Shown in pieces: positions 8,094-17,447 of a DNA stretch of 64,000 nucleotides. Source of the stretch: Sphingobacterium thalpophilum (lineage in GTDB: Bacteria; Bacteroidota; Bacteroidia; Sphingobacteriales; Sphingobacteriaceae); NCBI GenBank assembly GCA_945868825.1, contig CAMBMM010000002.1, positions 118,252 to 182,251 of the forward strand. Direction: 5' to 3'. A program made the translations under genes and the position numbers. Under the pieces are notes generated by a model. That model saw nothing but the letters and a program-made list of their open reading frames with translations, ran no database searches and had not been told where the DNA came from. Numbering within the stretch: position 1 is the stretch's first letter; every line of letters begins with the position of its first letter.

Positions 8094-8702
8094 ATGGCAT
8101 TTGAACTACCTGCATTAGCATATGCAACCGATGCGCTAGAACCGCATATTGATAAAATGACCATGGAGATTCACCATGGAAAACACCACCAAGCGTATGT
8201 AGACAACCTAAATAAAGCCTTGGCTGGAACCGATTCTGCAAATGCAAAAATCGAAGATATTTTAAAATCTATTTCTAAATTCCCAATGCCGGTGCGCAAT
8301 AATGGTGGTGGCCACTACAACCACAGTTTATATTGGTCAATTATGTCGCCAAATGGTGGCGGTACACCTACTGGAGATTTAGCAAAAGCTATTGATAGCG
8401 CATTCGGAACATTTGATGCCTTTAAACAAAAGTTTGCCGAAGCAGGCACTACCCGTTTTGGTTCGGGTTGGGCTTGGTTATGCCTAAAGGCTGATGGTAC
8501 GTTATGCGTGTGCTCTACGCCAAATCAAGATAATCCTTTAATGGATATTGCCGAATGCCCAGGCACTCCACTTCTAGGAATGGACGTGTGGGAACATGCG
8601 TACTACCTAAAATATCAAAATAAACGCCCCGATTATATTGCTGCGTTTTGGAATGTAGTGAACTGGACTGCTGTTGCCGAACGCTTTGCAAAAGCGAAAT
8701 AA
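8094..8702 (+). CDS. sodA: Superoxide dismutase (Mn/Fe family)
   Basis: This enzyme dismutates superoxide to oxygen and hydrogen peroxide in the cytoplasm. All four metal ligands are present: His27, His77 (in NHSLYW), Asp164 and His168 (in DVWEHAYY). The 202-residue length is typical. The second-sphere glutamine appears to come from the C-terminal side (Gln145 in PNQDNPLM, with glycine and histidine in GGHYNH on the N-terminal side), which is the manganese-type rather than the iron-type arrangement. Cambialistic use of either metal is possible. The gene has its own promoter candidate and a strong terminator, so it is monocistronic. Confidence 0.95.
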   Translation: MAFELPALAYATDALEPHIDKMTMEIHHGKHHQAYVDNLNKALAGTDSANAKIEDILKSISKFPMPVRNNGGGHYNHSLYWSIMSPNGGGTPTGDLAKAIDSAFGTFDAFKQKFAEAGTTRFGSGWAWLCLKADGTLCVCSTPNQDNPLMDIAECPGTPLLGMDVWEHAYYLKYQNKRPDYIAAFWNVVNWTAVAERFAKAK

Positions 8703-8716
8703 GTCGATACAGTATA

Positions 8717-8752
8717 AAAAAGTCCTCCCGAAATTTCGGGAGGACTTTTTTT
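8717..8752. terminator. Bidirectional terminator after sod
   Basis: A perfect 36-base palindrome: an A-run and AGTCCTCCCGAAA pair with TTTCGGGAGGACT and a T-run (18 base pairs). It sits between the convergent sod and DUF2805 genes and can serve both strands. Confidence 0.9.
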
Positions 8753-8753
8753 A

Positions 8754-9044
8754 TTAGCGTTTACTTATTTTGTTGAATGTAATTTGTTTTTGCAACGTAC
8801 ATTTAAATCGGTTTATGGCTAGACTGCGCTTTTGGGCATGTTTCTGGCTCACCCCGCTATTTACCCTTTTTCTCCACAAATTAAAGCTGGTTTTCTTTAA
8901 TGTTTTACGCATTAAGGCAATGGTATCGGCTTCTGAAAAACCAAATTGATAAAATATGGCTTCAAAGGGTGTTCTATCTTCCCAAGCCATCTCAATAATA
9001 CGGTCTTGATCTTGAACGCTTAAGGAATTAATTTTTTCATCCAT
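8754..9044 (-). CDS. DUF2805 / TIGR03643 family small protein
   Basis: This 96-residue soluble, basic protein matches the TIGR03643 (DUF2805) family by the segment DRIIEMAWEDRTPFEAI (about residues 14-30), followed by FGFSEADTIALMRK and FNLWRKRV. The N-terminal half looks like a helix-turn-helix fold, so nucleic-acid binding is possible, but no function is established to my knowledge. The C-terminal tail is rich in lysine and arginine. The family is common in marine and environmental Bacteroidota and Proteobacteria. The gene converges on sod across a shared terminator. Confidence 0.85.
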   Translation of the reverse strand: MDEKINSLSVQDQDRIIEMAWEDRTPFEAIFYQFGFSEADTIALMRKTLKKTSFNLWRKRVNSGVSQKHAQKRSLAINRFKCTLQKQITFNKISKR

Positions 9045-9258
9045 AAAGTTTGGTGCTTCCTAGGAATAGCTGTACCGGTAAATTTACTTAAAATAGAAAA
9101 GTTAGAACCACTTATTTGGTTTTGTGATATTCTGATGATGAATAAGATGCACCTAATTACAATATGGTAAACCACATTAATTTAGCGGTTTTTTAGCATG
9201 TATTAAGAACGAATTTTGTGGAGATAGTTGGTATATTCGTTCAAGTCAAATACGTAAC

Positions 9259-10971
9259 ATGAAAAAAATAGTCTGCATTTCACTCTTACTGATGCTTGGT
9301 TTTGCCGTGCGGGCACAACAACTCGTTGGGTCGGGCAAAGCTGTAGATCCATATAAACGTATAAGCCAAAAATCGGGGGTATTTAGCCAAGGTGCCGTTG
9401 CAAGCGCCAGCCCTCTGGCCAGCCAAGTGGGTGTAGAAATTATGAAACGAGGAGGCAATGCATTTGATGCAGCCATTGCCACACAGTTGGCTTTGGCAGT
9501 GGTTTATCCCATTGCCGGAAATATTGGTGGCGGTGGATTTTTGTTAGGCCGTACTGCAAAAGGTGAACTCCTCGGTTTAGATTTTAGAGAAAAAGCACCA
9601 ATGGCAGCAAGTCGCGATATGTATTTAGACAAACAAGGCAATGCCCAATTTGATTTTTCTCAAAATGGACATTTGGCTAGCGGAGTTCCGGGTACCGTTG
9701 CGGGACTGTTTGCTACCCTGCCCTATGCCAAACTGCCCTTCAACGAATTAATTCAGCCTGCTATTGATTTAGCTGAATTTGGCTTTACACTCAGCCAAAA
9801 TGAGGCCACAGGACTGAATTGGACCAAGGAATCGTTTCAGAAATATAGTACACAAGTAAGTGCTTTTGTGAAAAATACCGATTGGCAAGCAGGCGATACC
9901 CTCATACAAAAAGAATTGGCCACTACCTTAAAACGTATTCGCGATAAAGGTGCTAAAGGATTTTATCGTGGTAAAACTGCCCAACTTTTAGTAGCCGAAA
10001 TGCACCGAAGGAATGGCATTATCAGCAAAAAAGATTTGAGACAGTACGAAGCCAAAAAAAGAACACCGCTTCAGTTTAACTATAAAGGAAATGAGGTAAT
10101 TGGCTTCCCTCCACCCAGCAGTGGCGGCATTATTATGGCTCAAGTACTCAAAATGCTCGAAGATAGAAAACTAGAAACCCCAGGCTTTCAATCGGAGAAA
10201 AGTGTGCAACTTTTAATAGAAGCCGAACGTATAGCCTTTGCGGATAGGGCCGAACATTTGGGCGACCCTGATTATTGGCAAGTGCCCGTAGAAAAATTGT
10301 TAAATAGTGGGTATTTAACCAGCCGAATGACTGCTTTTACAGAAGGTAAAGCAGGTAAAAGCAGTGAAACTAAGGCAGGAAATTTTAGCGAAAGTACCGA
10401 AACTACGCACCTGAGCATATACGATAAAGAAGGGAATATGGTAGCCGTAACCACTACGCTAAATGGTGCTTATGGTAGTAAAACCGTGGTAGGCGGGGCG
10501 GGGTTTTTATTAAATAATGAGATGGACGATTTTAGCATTAAAGCCGGTGTACCCAATATGTATGGCGCCGTGGGCAGTACGGCAAACGCCATAGAACCAA
10601 ATAAACGCATGCTAAGCTCTATGTGCCCTACCTTGGTGTTAAAAGATAACAAGCCATATATCATTGTGGGTACTCCTGGCGGAACAACCATACCCACCTC
10701 CGTGATACAAACCTTGATAAATCTTATCGACTTTAAATTAAGCCCGATGGATGCAAACAATAGTCCGAAATTTCATCACCAATGGTTACCCGATGTGGTA
10801 GCTGTAGAAAAAGATTTTCCGCAAGCTTTAAAAGATCGCTTAATAGCTATGGGCTATACGCTGAGACTGCTTGATAGCATAGGCCGCACCGAACTTATTG
10901 TAATTGATGCTAATGGGACAATACAGGCAGTAGCCGATATACGTGGTGAAGATAGTGTGGCTGGTTTTTAA
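9259..10971 (+). CDS. ggt: Gamma-glutamyltransferase (glutathione hydrolase)
   Basis: Ggt cleaves gamma-glutamyl bonds of glutathione and related compounds outside the cytoplasm. The 570-residue precursor begins with a signal peptide ending near VRAQ (residue 20). The autocleavage and nucleophile site is the TTH triad starting at Thr382, followed by the SIYDKEGNMVAVTTTLN segment typical of the small subunit. Downstream, a NNEMDDFS segment and a GTPGG glycine motif match the substrate-binding and oxyanion regions. The length is normal and both subunits are encoded. The gene is followed closely by the convergent glycerophosphodiesterase gene. Confidence 0.95.
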   Translation: MKKIVCISLLLMLGFAVRAQQLVGSGKAVDPYKRISQKSGVFSQGAVASASPLASQVGVEIMKRGGNAFDAAIATQLALAVVYPIAGNIGGGGFLLGRTAKGELLGLDFREKAPMAASRDMYLDKQGNAQFDFSQNGHLASGVPGTVAGLFATLPYAKLPFNELIQPAIDLAEFGFTLSQNEATGLNWTKESFQKYSTQVSAFVKNTDWQAGDTLIQKELATTLKRIRDKGAKGFYRGKTAQLLVAEMHRRNGIISKKDLRQYEAKKRTPLQFNYKGNEVIGFPPPSSGGIIMAQVLKMLEDRKLETPGFQSEKSVQLLIEAERIAFADRAEHLGDPDYWQVPVEKLLNSGYLTSRMTAFTEGKAGKSSETKAGNFSESTETTHLSIYDKEGNMVAVTTTLNGAYGSKTVVGGAGFLLNNEMDDFSIKAGVPNMYGAVGSTANAIEPNKRMLSSMCPTLVLKDNKPYIIVGTPGGTTIPTSVIQTLINLIDFKLSPMDANNSPKFHHQWLPDVVAVEKDFPQALKDRLIAMGYTLRLLDSIGRTELIVIDANGTIQAVADIRGEDSVAGF

Positions 10972-10976
10972 TTAGC

Positions 10977-11864
10977 CTACTTCATGGCGCTAAATAAATT
11001 AGGGTAATCGGAAATAATTCCGTCTACACCCAATTTTAGCATTGTCTGCATTTCGGGAAGGGTATTTACTGTCCAAACAATAACTTGCATGCCTTTTTTA
11101 TGGCAGTTATCCACTAGTTTTTGATCTACAAATTGATAGGCTGGACTAAAAATGGTGGGAACAAACCCCAGCGTTTTCAATTGAGTGTTTAGTTTTTTAG
11201 CACTGGTATTTTCCACCAAAAAAGCAGTTTTAAGTTGGGGGTATTGTTTATGAACAAGCTGAATGGTACGCAAATCAAAACTTTGAATAATGGTTCTAGG
11301 TGCAATGCCTTTACCTTGTATAACTGCTAAAACTAAATTTACAAATTCAGCAGGTTTAGGATGATAGCTATCATCACCTTCTGGGTCAGATTTCGTTTCA
11401 ATATTGTACTGTACCGGCGGTAAATTATGCATCCGAATGTAGGCTTCTACCGCATCTATCACATCGGCCAATAAAGGTTTTGTTGCCGGTGTTTTTTCTT
11501 GCTGAGGAAAGCGTGGATGTGGCTTTAAGCCCACATCCCATGTTTGTACAGCAGCATAATCTAATTGGTAAATGTTATATGTTTTTTCTTGAGCTGCAGT
11601 GATGGATTTCCCCTCCGGATTTGTGGAAATTTCGGCACTCATGAAAGGTTCGTGCGATAGAATGACCTGTTTATCTTTGGTAATTACCACATCTAATTCT
11701 AGGGTACTTACACCTAAATCTATGGCTTTAAGCATAGCCTGAATGGTATTTTCGGGGTATAGCCCTCTACAACCTCGGTGACCCTGCCAATCTATGCTGC
11801 GCTCTTGAGCCTGTGTTATAGATAAACACAAAAAATTGACTGCTAACACGAATACTTTTTTCAT
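10977..11864 (-). CDS. Secreted glycerophosphodiester phosphodiesterase
   Basis: Enzymes of this family hydrolyse glycerophosphodiesters from phospholipids to glycerol-3-phosphate and an alcohol. The 295-residue protein has an N-terminal signal peptide ending around ITQAQ. The TIM-barrel signatures are present: GHRGCRGLYPENT (residues about 28-40, catalytic histidine), TLELDV (metal-binding glutamate and aspartate) and SHEP (second catalytic histidine, with Glu where Asp is usual). A VWTVN segment and the ending GVDGIISDYP also fit. It is the last gene of a leftward operon behind yceI (gap 29 bases). Export places it in the periplasm. Confidence 0.9.
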   Translation of the reverse strand: MKKVFVLAVNFLCLSITQAQERSIDWQGHRGCRGLYPENTIQAMLKAIDLGVSTLELDVVITKDKQVILSHEPFMSAEISTNPEGKSITAAQEKTYNIYQLDYAAVQTWDVGLKPHPRFPQQEKTPATKPLLADVIDAVEAYIRMHNLPPVQYNIETKSDPEGDDSYHPKPAEFVNLVLAVIQGKGIAPRTIIQSFDLRTIQLVHKQYPQLKTAFLVENTSAKKLNTQLKTLGFVPTIFSPAYQFVDQKLVDNCHKKGMQVIVWTVNTLPEMQTMLKLGVDGIISDYPNLFSAMK

Positions 11865-11893
11865 ACCAAGAATAAAGCTTAATCTAAAACCAA

Positions 11894-12439
11894 TTAATAA
11901 ACAACCTTAAACTTAAGTTTTAACACATCATCTGCAGCTACACCCAACAAACTAGGTGGCTCAATTTTGAACTGGGTCATTTTAAGCGTAAATGCACCAC
12001 TTACCTCTAAATTAGATCCTGTTGTTTTTCGTTTTGCCTCAAAATTTATGGGCTGAGTAACGCCATGGAAACTTACATTTCCTTTTACCAACACTACATC
12101 ACCTTGAGTTTGAATGGAGGTGCTAGAAAAACTAATAGTTGGGTATTTTAAGCCTTCGGCCACTTCAATCATGTGCGAATCTCGGTTGGCATTTTTGCTA
12201 TCAAAAGAACCCAATTTTACACTAACTGCCACTTGTGTGAGTTGCGATTTATCGGCATTAGTTAAAATAACCGAGTTCACCTCTTTGCTTGTTCCATCCC
12301 AAGTGTGTAAGGGGTGACGCATGGTATAGGTTATACTCGATAATTTTTTGTCGGCAAAAACTTTTACGGTTCCTGCATCTTGTGCAAGTGCAGTGCTGAC
12401 TAATCCAATGAACAGCAGGAAGAAAAATATGTTTTTCAT
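11894..12439 (-). CDS. YceI family periplasmic lipocalin-like protein
   Basis: YceI proteins form a beta-barrel that binds isoprenoid or other amphipathic ligands in the periplasm. The 181-residue protein has a signal peptide ending in ALAQ near residue 19. It shows the family's conserved features: SHMIEVAEGLKYPTISF in the middle and a VKGNVSFHGVTQPINFE segment. The family's usual length is about 190. It starts three bases after the stop of the b561-like gene, which mirrors the yceJ-yceI pairing of E. coli. The natural ligand is unknown. Confidence 0.9.
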   Translation of the reverse strand: MKNIFFFLLFIGLVSTALAQDAGTVKVFADKKLSSITYTMRHPLHTWDGTSKEVNSVILTNADKSQLTQVAVSVKLGSFDSKNANRDSHMIEVAEGLKYPTISFSSTSIQTQGDVVLVKGNVSFHGVTQPINFEAKRKTTGSNLEVSGAFTLKMTQFKIEPPSLLGVAADDVLKLKFKVVY

Positions 12440-12442
12440 AAG

Positions 12443-13078
12443 TTAGAATTTTATTGCAATCATTGATGCGGCATAAGCGCCAAATGCAGTATAGGCTGCT
12501 GCCCGGTGGTATGCTTTTAAATTCGGGTTATCTTCTGTCATCCCGGCTAATACATTGGTAGCAATCATAGCCGACATGTGCACTACTGCCAACCATTTAT
12601 GCAATTTAATGCTGCTATATCCTTTACGCTCATCAAGTGCTTTGGGTGGCGCAAATAGCGATAGGGAGGCCGTAGTAAAATAGCCTATATTCACTGCAGC
12701 ACCTAGCGCCTCGTGAGTATCTTTTAAATCGTAGCGACCATTGTATAATTTACCCCCAATAATGCCTTGGGCTACCATACCGCCAAGCGTAGCAAAACCT
12801 AATATTTGGTGTACACCCAACATGGTACGGCGTAGTTTTAACTCATTTTGTCGTTTTTCTGGCGTTAACTCAAACCTATTAAAGCCTCTCATTAAACCCT
12901 TTGGGCCCCATAATAAGCGTTGGCTGGGAATCATTTTATTGGGCAACAATTGCACTTGGCTCGAATCTGCTAGGGACAAATCTTGTAATAAGTTATTGGT
13001 TTGGGTAGAATCGGTTTGGGCAAAACTTGTAGCCAAAAAGAAAAAGAAAAGGCTACATGTGAAAAGTAATTTTTTCAT
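12443..13078 (-). CDS. Putative four-helix, b561-like membrane protein with signal peptide
   Basis: This 211-residue protein has a signal peptide ending in SFAQ (about residue 21), an 80-residue periplasmic linker and four hydrophobic segments. Histidines sit in or beside the segments: LGVHQILGF, DTHEALGAA, KLHKWLAVVHMS and AYHRAAAY. Such spacing resembles the haem-ligating histidines of cytochrome b561-like proteins. That, and its position three bases before yceI, suggests a membrane electron-transfer partner of the YceI protein. I do not recognise the family from sequence alone, so this assignment is inference. It is the first gene of the operon continuing to yceI and the phosphodiesterase. 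Confidence 0.6.
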   Translation of the reverse strand: MKKLLFTCSLFFFFLATSFAQTDSTQTNNLLQDLSLADSSQVQLLPNKMIPSQRLLWGPKGLMRGFNRFELTPEKRQNELKLRRTMLGVHQILGFATLGGMVAQGIIGGKLYNGRYDLKDTHEALGAAVNIGYFTTASLSLFAPPKALDERKGYSSIKLHKWLAVVHMSAMIATNVLAGMTEDNPNLKAYHRAAAYTAFGAYAASMIAIKF

Positions 13079-13192
13079 GGTGAGGAAATTAGCTAGTGTA
13101 ATATACGAAAAAAAGTGCGTAAAAATTGATTTTAACTTAGTTTTAACACCCGATAGGATGTATTAGGCAGATAAGCTTGAAACAATGTGAGG

Positions 13193-15028
13193 TTATTCCA
13201 CCGTAACAGATTTAGCCAAATTACGCGGTTGATCTACATTACAGCCTCTAAGTACAGCAATGTGGTAAGCCAATAACTGTAAGGGTATGGTAGCTAAAAT
13301 AGGTAAGAATGCTTCGTCGGCATCGGGTATTTCAATGGTATAATCGGCCATTTCTTTCACCACTACATCACCCTCGGTTACAATGGCAATTACTACGCCT
13401 TTGCGGGCTTTTACCTCTTGTATGTTGCTAATTACTTTTTCGTACGATGAGTTTTTGGTGGCTATAAAAATCACCGGCATGTCTGCATCAATTAAGGCAA
13501 TAGGGCCGTGTTTCATTTCGGCAGCCGGGTAGCCCTCGGCGTGTATGTAAGAAATCTCTTTTAGTTTTAGGGCGCCTTCTAAAGCAACTGGGAAACCGCT
13601 ACCGCGGCCCAAGAATAGACAATTGGTGGTGTCTTTAAATTTCTCAGCAATTTTTAAAATACCCGCATTGGCTTCTAAACATTTCTCTACCAGGTTAGGT
13701 ATTTGATCTAATTCGGATAATAAACCGATTAATTTAGATTGAGAAATGGTGCCTTTTTGTTGGGCAATGTAAAAAGCCATTAAGGTTAAAACCGTTACCT
13801 GAGCGGTAAATGCTTTGGTAGAGGCCACTCCAATTTCGGGACCAGCGTGGGTATACACTCCCGCATGTGTTAAGCGTGGAATAGACGAACCCACCACATT
13901 ACAAATACCAAAAATAGTAGCGCCTTTTTCTTTGGCCAATTCAATGGCGGCCATGGTATCGGCCGTTTCGCCCGATTGGGAAATAGCTATTACAATATCT
14001 TTTTCGGTAATAATGGGGTTTCGGTACCGGAACTCCGAAGCATATTCTACTTCTACCGGTACACGTGCAAATTCTTCAATTAAATATTCGCCTACCAAGC
14101 CTGCATGCCACGAAGTACCACAAGCTACAATAATAATGCGGTCGATATTTTTAAGCTTTTCAGCATATTCTTTAATACCTCCTAATTGCACCAAACCTTC
14201 ATCGGGATAAATACGACCACGCATACAATCTTTAATAGAACGTGGCTGTTCGTAAATTTCTTTGAGCATGAAATGATCGTAACCGCCTTTCTCAAGCATC
14301 TCTAATTTTAGTTCGAGTTCTTGTACGTAAGGGGTTTTTACTACATTATCCAGGTTCTTGATCAGTAATTCATCACGCTTTATATAGGCAATTTCGTTAT
14401 CGTTTAAATAGATCACGTTTTTGGTATACTCAATAATTGGAGAGGCATCGGAGGCGATGAAGTATTCGTCTTTACCAACTCCAATAACCATGGGGCTGCC
14501 TTTACGGGCGGCTATAAGTTGGTCGGGCTCATCTTTGCTCATAATTACAATGGCATAAGCTCCAACTACTTCATTAAGGGCCACACGTACGGCTTCTCTC
14601 AGATCTAATTGCGTTTTTTTCTGAATTTCTTCGATCAAGTGGATGAGCACTTCGGTATCGGTATCACTCTTAAACACGTGCCCTTCTGAAATGAGTTCTT
14701 CTTTCAGGGTGGCGTAATTTTCTATAATTCCGTTGTGAATAATAGTTAAACGATCGTCTCCAGAAGTATGTGGGTGTGAGTTTCTATCAGATGGTGCTCC
14801 GTGGGTGGCCCAACGGGTATGGCCCATGCCAATATGGCCAGACACATCTTTATCGGCAGAAAAATTTTCTAATTCGCTAACTTTTCCAGCTTTTTTGTAA
14901 ATGCGTAAACTTCCATTTAATAGAGCTACCCCAGCACTATCGTAGCCACGGTATTCTAAACGATGAAGTCCTTTTATAATTAATGGCCATGCTTCTCTAT
15001 GACCAATGTATCCAACAATTCCACACAT
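13193..15028 (-). CDS. glmS: Glutamine-fructose-6-phosphate aminotransferase (isomerizing)
   Basis: GlmS makes glucosamine-6-phosphate from fructose-6-phosphate and glutamine, the first step to UDP-GlcNAc. The 611-residue protein starts MCGIVGYIG, so Cys2 is the N-terminal glutaminase nucleophile. The HTRWATHG and HNGIIENY segments of the glutaminase domain follow. The C-terminal half holds two SIS sugar-isomerase domains, with CGTSWHAG, SQSGETADT and a C-terminal DQPRNLAKSVTVE, the typical ending. The length is normal. It is the last gene of a leftward set with DUF4270 and the glycogen-synthase-like gene (gap 30 bases). No ribozyme-like leader was recognised. Confidence 0.97.
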   Translation of the reverse strand: MCGIVGYIGHREAWPLIIKGLHRLEYRGYDSAGVALLNGSLRIYKKAGKVSELENFSADKDVSGHIGMGHTRWATHGAPSDRNSHPHTSGDDRLTIIHNGIIENYATLKEELISEGHVFKSDTDTEVLIHLIEEIQKKTQLDLREAVRVALNEVVGAYAIVIMSKDEPDQLIAARKGSPMVIGVGKDEYFIASDASPIIEYTKNVIYLNDNEIAYIKRDELLIKNLDNVVKTPYVQELELKLEMLEKGGYDHFMLKEIYEQPRSIKDCMRGRIYPDEGLVQLGGIKEYAEKLKNIDRIIIVACGTSWHAGLVGEYLIEEFARVPVEVEYASEFRYRNPIITEKDIVIAISQSGETADTMAAIELAKEKGATIFGICNVVGSSIPRLTHAGVYTHAGPEIGVASTKAFTAQVTVLTLMAFYIAQQKGTISQSKLIGLLSELDQIPNLVEKCLEANAGILKIAEKFKDTTNCLFLGRGSGFPVALEGALKLKEISYIHAEGYPAAEMKHGPIALIDADMPVIFIATKNSSYEKVISNIQEVKARKGVVIAIVTEGDVVVKEMADYTIEIPDADEAFLPILATIPLQLLAYHIAVLRGCNVDQPRNLAKSVTVE

Positions 15029-15058
15029 GCGATGTAATGCTTAAAAGGTTAAAACCAA

Positions 15059-16456
15059 TTAATTGTTTAGCAGAGAATATTTTACTCTAAGTTTCATCTT
15101 AAAGTTAGCACTACTTTTACCACTTCCCAAAACAACTTTGCTAGCAACTCCTGCAGATGGCTTAATAATATTGGCTAAATTAGACATCTCTGTTTCTGTG
15201 GGTGCTAGATAAAGGGCGTATTGCTTGGATTTACCAATTAATAAGTCTTGAATATAGGCCGTTAGGTTAAAGGTATAGGTTTTAGCCGTGCTGGTATACA
15301 AACCGCCAAAACCACCTACGCTTATAAATCGAGAATCATAAGGATCTAAATCGGGTACTAATTTACGCTGACTTGCAATATCTGTTTGATAGAGAATCAT
15401 TCTAGGAGCCGGAGCAAATGGAACGTCGCTACCGCCCTCTACACTCACAATTAATTCGGCTTTATTGATGTAAATAGCACCAAGCTGTTTTAACTGATTG
15501 ATATTGGGGAACGTAACTTTAGTTCTTAAGCCGCCCAAAGCTTGGGTAAATACTTTGTTGTATTCTACCGCTGGATTGGCTAATTGTGTGGCCACTTCGG
15601 TACCTGTATAATCGTGGCTAAACGTGGCGGCTACCGTCGACATAGAATTGTTGATACTAAAAGTTACGTAGTTGGTATCAATCTTTGCGTTTACATTGCG
15701 GTAGTATAGCTCTAACTTGCTGGCACCAGAGGTTAAATCAAAAAATGGAATTCCTCCAGCTTTGCCACCACCAATAGGATCAACCTTAATATGTAGCCCT
15801 TTAATATGCGTTAAGAAAGCAGCAGGTTTAAAGAAATTAGCCGCAGCAGCATTAATAAATTGGCTATTTATAAAACTTGCATCAATCGGTATGCGAACCT
15901 GTGGCGCTTGTTTTGTAATGGTATCTAGTTTGCCAACACGTATTTGATTTATAGCAATACTATCTTTCAATTTAATTTTGTTAATCACTTTAAATCCAAT
16001 TTCTGTATTACCATAGGCAAGAGGCATATCGTTGTAATACGAGGTAAGGGGATTTAGCTTTGCATTAAGTTGGTGTACCGAAAAACGATAAGTAGAGGTA
16101 AGCGAATCGCCATAAAATTCATTGGCATATTTAAGTACCAATACCGCCGAATCTAATACCGCATTGGTGCCAAATTTTAAACTATCGCTAAGTAAATTAA
16201 TACTTGCTCCTGCAGCAGTTTCGGTAATTCCTAAATCCGGATCTATAAAGTATCCGATAGGGTATTTAGCCAAATTATTGGTAAAAATCTTTTCTTCGGG
16301 TACAGTTAAGGCCAATACAGTCGTATTATCATCAATAGCCGTGTTTATACCATTATTGGGATCTACATCCAAACCAATTTGATCTGGATTGTTACATGCA
16401 CCTAAACTAAAAAGACCTATCAACAGGGTTAATAAGTCTAATTTATATACTTTCAT
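15059..16456 (-). CDS. DUF4270 family lipoprotein
   Basis: This 465-residue protein has a lipoprotein signal peptide with lipobox SLGAC and likely lipidated Cys21, followed by the NNPDQIGLDV segment often seen at the start of DUF4270 proteins. The rest is predicted to be beta-rich and contains the YPIGYFIDPDLGITETAA segment characteristic of the family. No enzymatic motif is seen, and the role is unknown, probably at the outer membrane. It starts 19 bases after the glycogen-synthase-like gene and precedes glmS, a gene order I recall as common in Bacteroidota. Family assignment is firm; function is not. Confidence 0.85.
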   Translation of the reverse strand: MKVYKLDLLTLLIGLFSLGACNNPDQIGLDVDPNNGINTAIDDNTTVLALTVPEEKIFTNNLAKYPIGYFIDPDLGITETAAGASINLLSDSLKFGTNAVLDSAVLVLKYANEFYGDSLTSTYRFSVHQLNAKLNPLTSYYNDMPLAYGNTEIGFKVINKIKLKDSIAINQIRVGKLDTITKQAPQVRIPIDASFINSQFINAAAANFFKPAAFLTHIKGLHIKVDPIGGGKAGGIPFFDLTSGASKLELYYRNVNAKIDTNYVTFSINNSMSTVAATFSHDYTGTEVATQLANPAVEYNKVFTQALGGLRTKVTFPNINQLKQLGAIYINKAELIVSVEGGSDVPFAPAPRMILYQTDIASQRKLVPDLDPYDSRFISVGGFGGLYTSTAKTYTFNLTAYIQDLLIGKSKQYALYLAPTETEMSNLANIIKPSAGVASKVVLGSGKSSANFKMKLRVKYSLLNN

Positions 16457-16475
16457 AGTAAACCTTGGTTAACAA

Positions 16476-17303
16476 TTAAGCCAATGAAACAAGTTCGTCG
16501 TTTGAAATTTCTTGGTAAAGGTTGTAATAATTTTCGAAATCGGCTGTTGAAATGTATTCTAAAACCGGTTTATTGGTTTTTTTAACAAACTTTAACACTT
16601 CTTCATTTATTTGCTCACTTCCGTACACCACTGCATCAGAATAATGAATTGCTCCTTGATGTAAGGAAGTTACATCTGCAGCTTTATACAAATCCATGTG
16701 GGTAGCATCCATACCATTCATAACGGCTTTACGTGCAAAATCGGTATGTAAATTTCCTTCAAAAGCATCTTCATCATAAACAGAGTAAATTACTTTAGAA
16801 TTTTTATACGCAGGATCTTCTTTATACACGGTTTTCATGTAAGCAGGTACCAATGCGGTCATCCAACCGTGGCAATGCACTACATCTGGCGACCAGCCTA
16901 ATTTTTTAACTGTTTCAAGTGCACCCTTACAAAAGAAGATGGCACGCTCGTCATTATCTTCAAAAAACTTATCATTTCCATCGGAAAACACGTGCTTACG
17001 TTGGAAATAATCTTCATTATCCAAGAAATAAACCTGCATCCGAGCTGCCGGAATAGAGGCAACTTTTATGATTAATGGATTGTCGTTATCTTCAATAATA
17101 ATATTCATCCCCGATAAACGTATAACTTCGTGTAAACGGTTCCTACGCTCATTAATATTGCCAAAACGTGGCATCAAAATTCGGATCTCGAGACCCTTAT
17201 CTTGCATAGCTTGAGGAAGTTTTCGAGTAATTTCTGCGATCTTAGTCAATTCCAGAAAAGGCGACATCTCGTGAGTAATAAACAGTAGTTTAGTTTTTGC
17301 CAT
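16476..17303 (-). CDS. Glycogen/starch synthase-like protein, N-terminal GT5 domain only
   Basis: The 275-residue protein resembles the N-terminal Rossmann domain of glycogen synthase: KLLFITHEMSPFLELTKIAEI at the start (where true GlgA has the K-x-G-G-L ADP-glucose loop), then PDVVHCHGWMTALVPAYMKT near residue 140. The C-terminal GT-B domain, which holds most donor-binding residues, is missing and the N-terminal KTGGL motif is degenerate (LTKIAEI). It is therefore unlikely to be a conventional glycogen synthase. I start at the ATG at 17303, because a frame extending to 17507 has no conserved residues and a -7 element lies at 17344-17351. It heads the unit with DUF4270 and glmS. Confidence 0.8.
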   Translation of the reverse strand: MAKTKLLFITHEMSPFLELTKIAEITRKLPQAMQDKGLEIRILMPRFGNINERRNRLHEVIRLSGMNIIIEDNDNPLIIKVASIPAARMQVYFLDNEDYFQRKHVFSDGNDKFFEDNDERAIFFCKGALETVKKLGWSPDVVHCHGWMTALVPAYMKTVYKEDPAYKNSKVIYSVYDEDAFEGNLHTDFARKAVMNGMDATHMDLYKAADVTSLHQGAIHYSDAVVYGSEQINEEVLKFVKKTNKPVLEYISTADFENYYNLYQEISNDELVSLA

Positions 17304-17343
17304 CTCCGTGAGTATATTTTTGATTGTTAAGCAATTGAGTCTG

Positions 17344-17351
17344 CAAAGATA
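17344..17351 (-). promoter_or_regulatory. Candidate -7 element of the glycogen-synthase-like/DUF4270/glmS unit
   Basis: Read on the minus strand, TATCTTTG matches TAnnTTTG exactly, 40 bases before the ATG at 17303, and is followed by CA as is common. No TTG is present at the -33 distance. Confidence 0.5.
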
Positions 17352-17447
17352 CGAAAAATATTGGTATTTAGGTAGGTTTCCTGCTTTCCACTTGGAGTTG
17401 AAGGGATTAATACCCATTTTTGGAAGGCAAAATTTGATTCTATTCTT

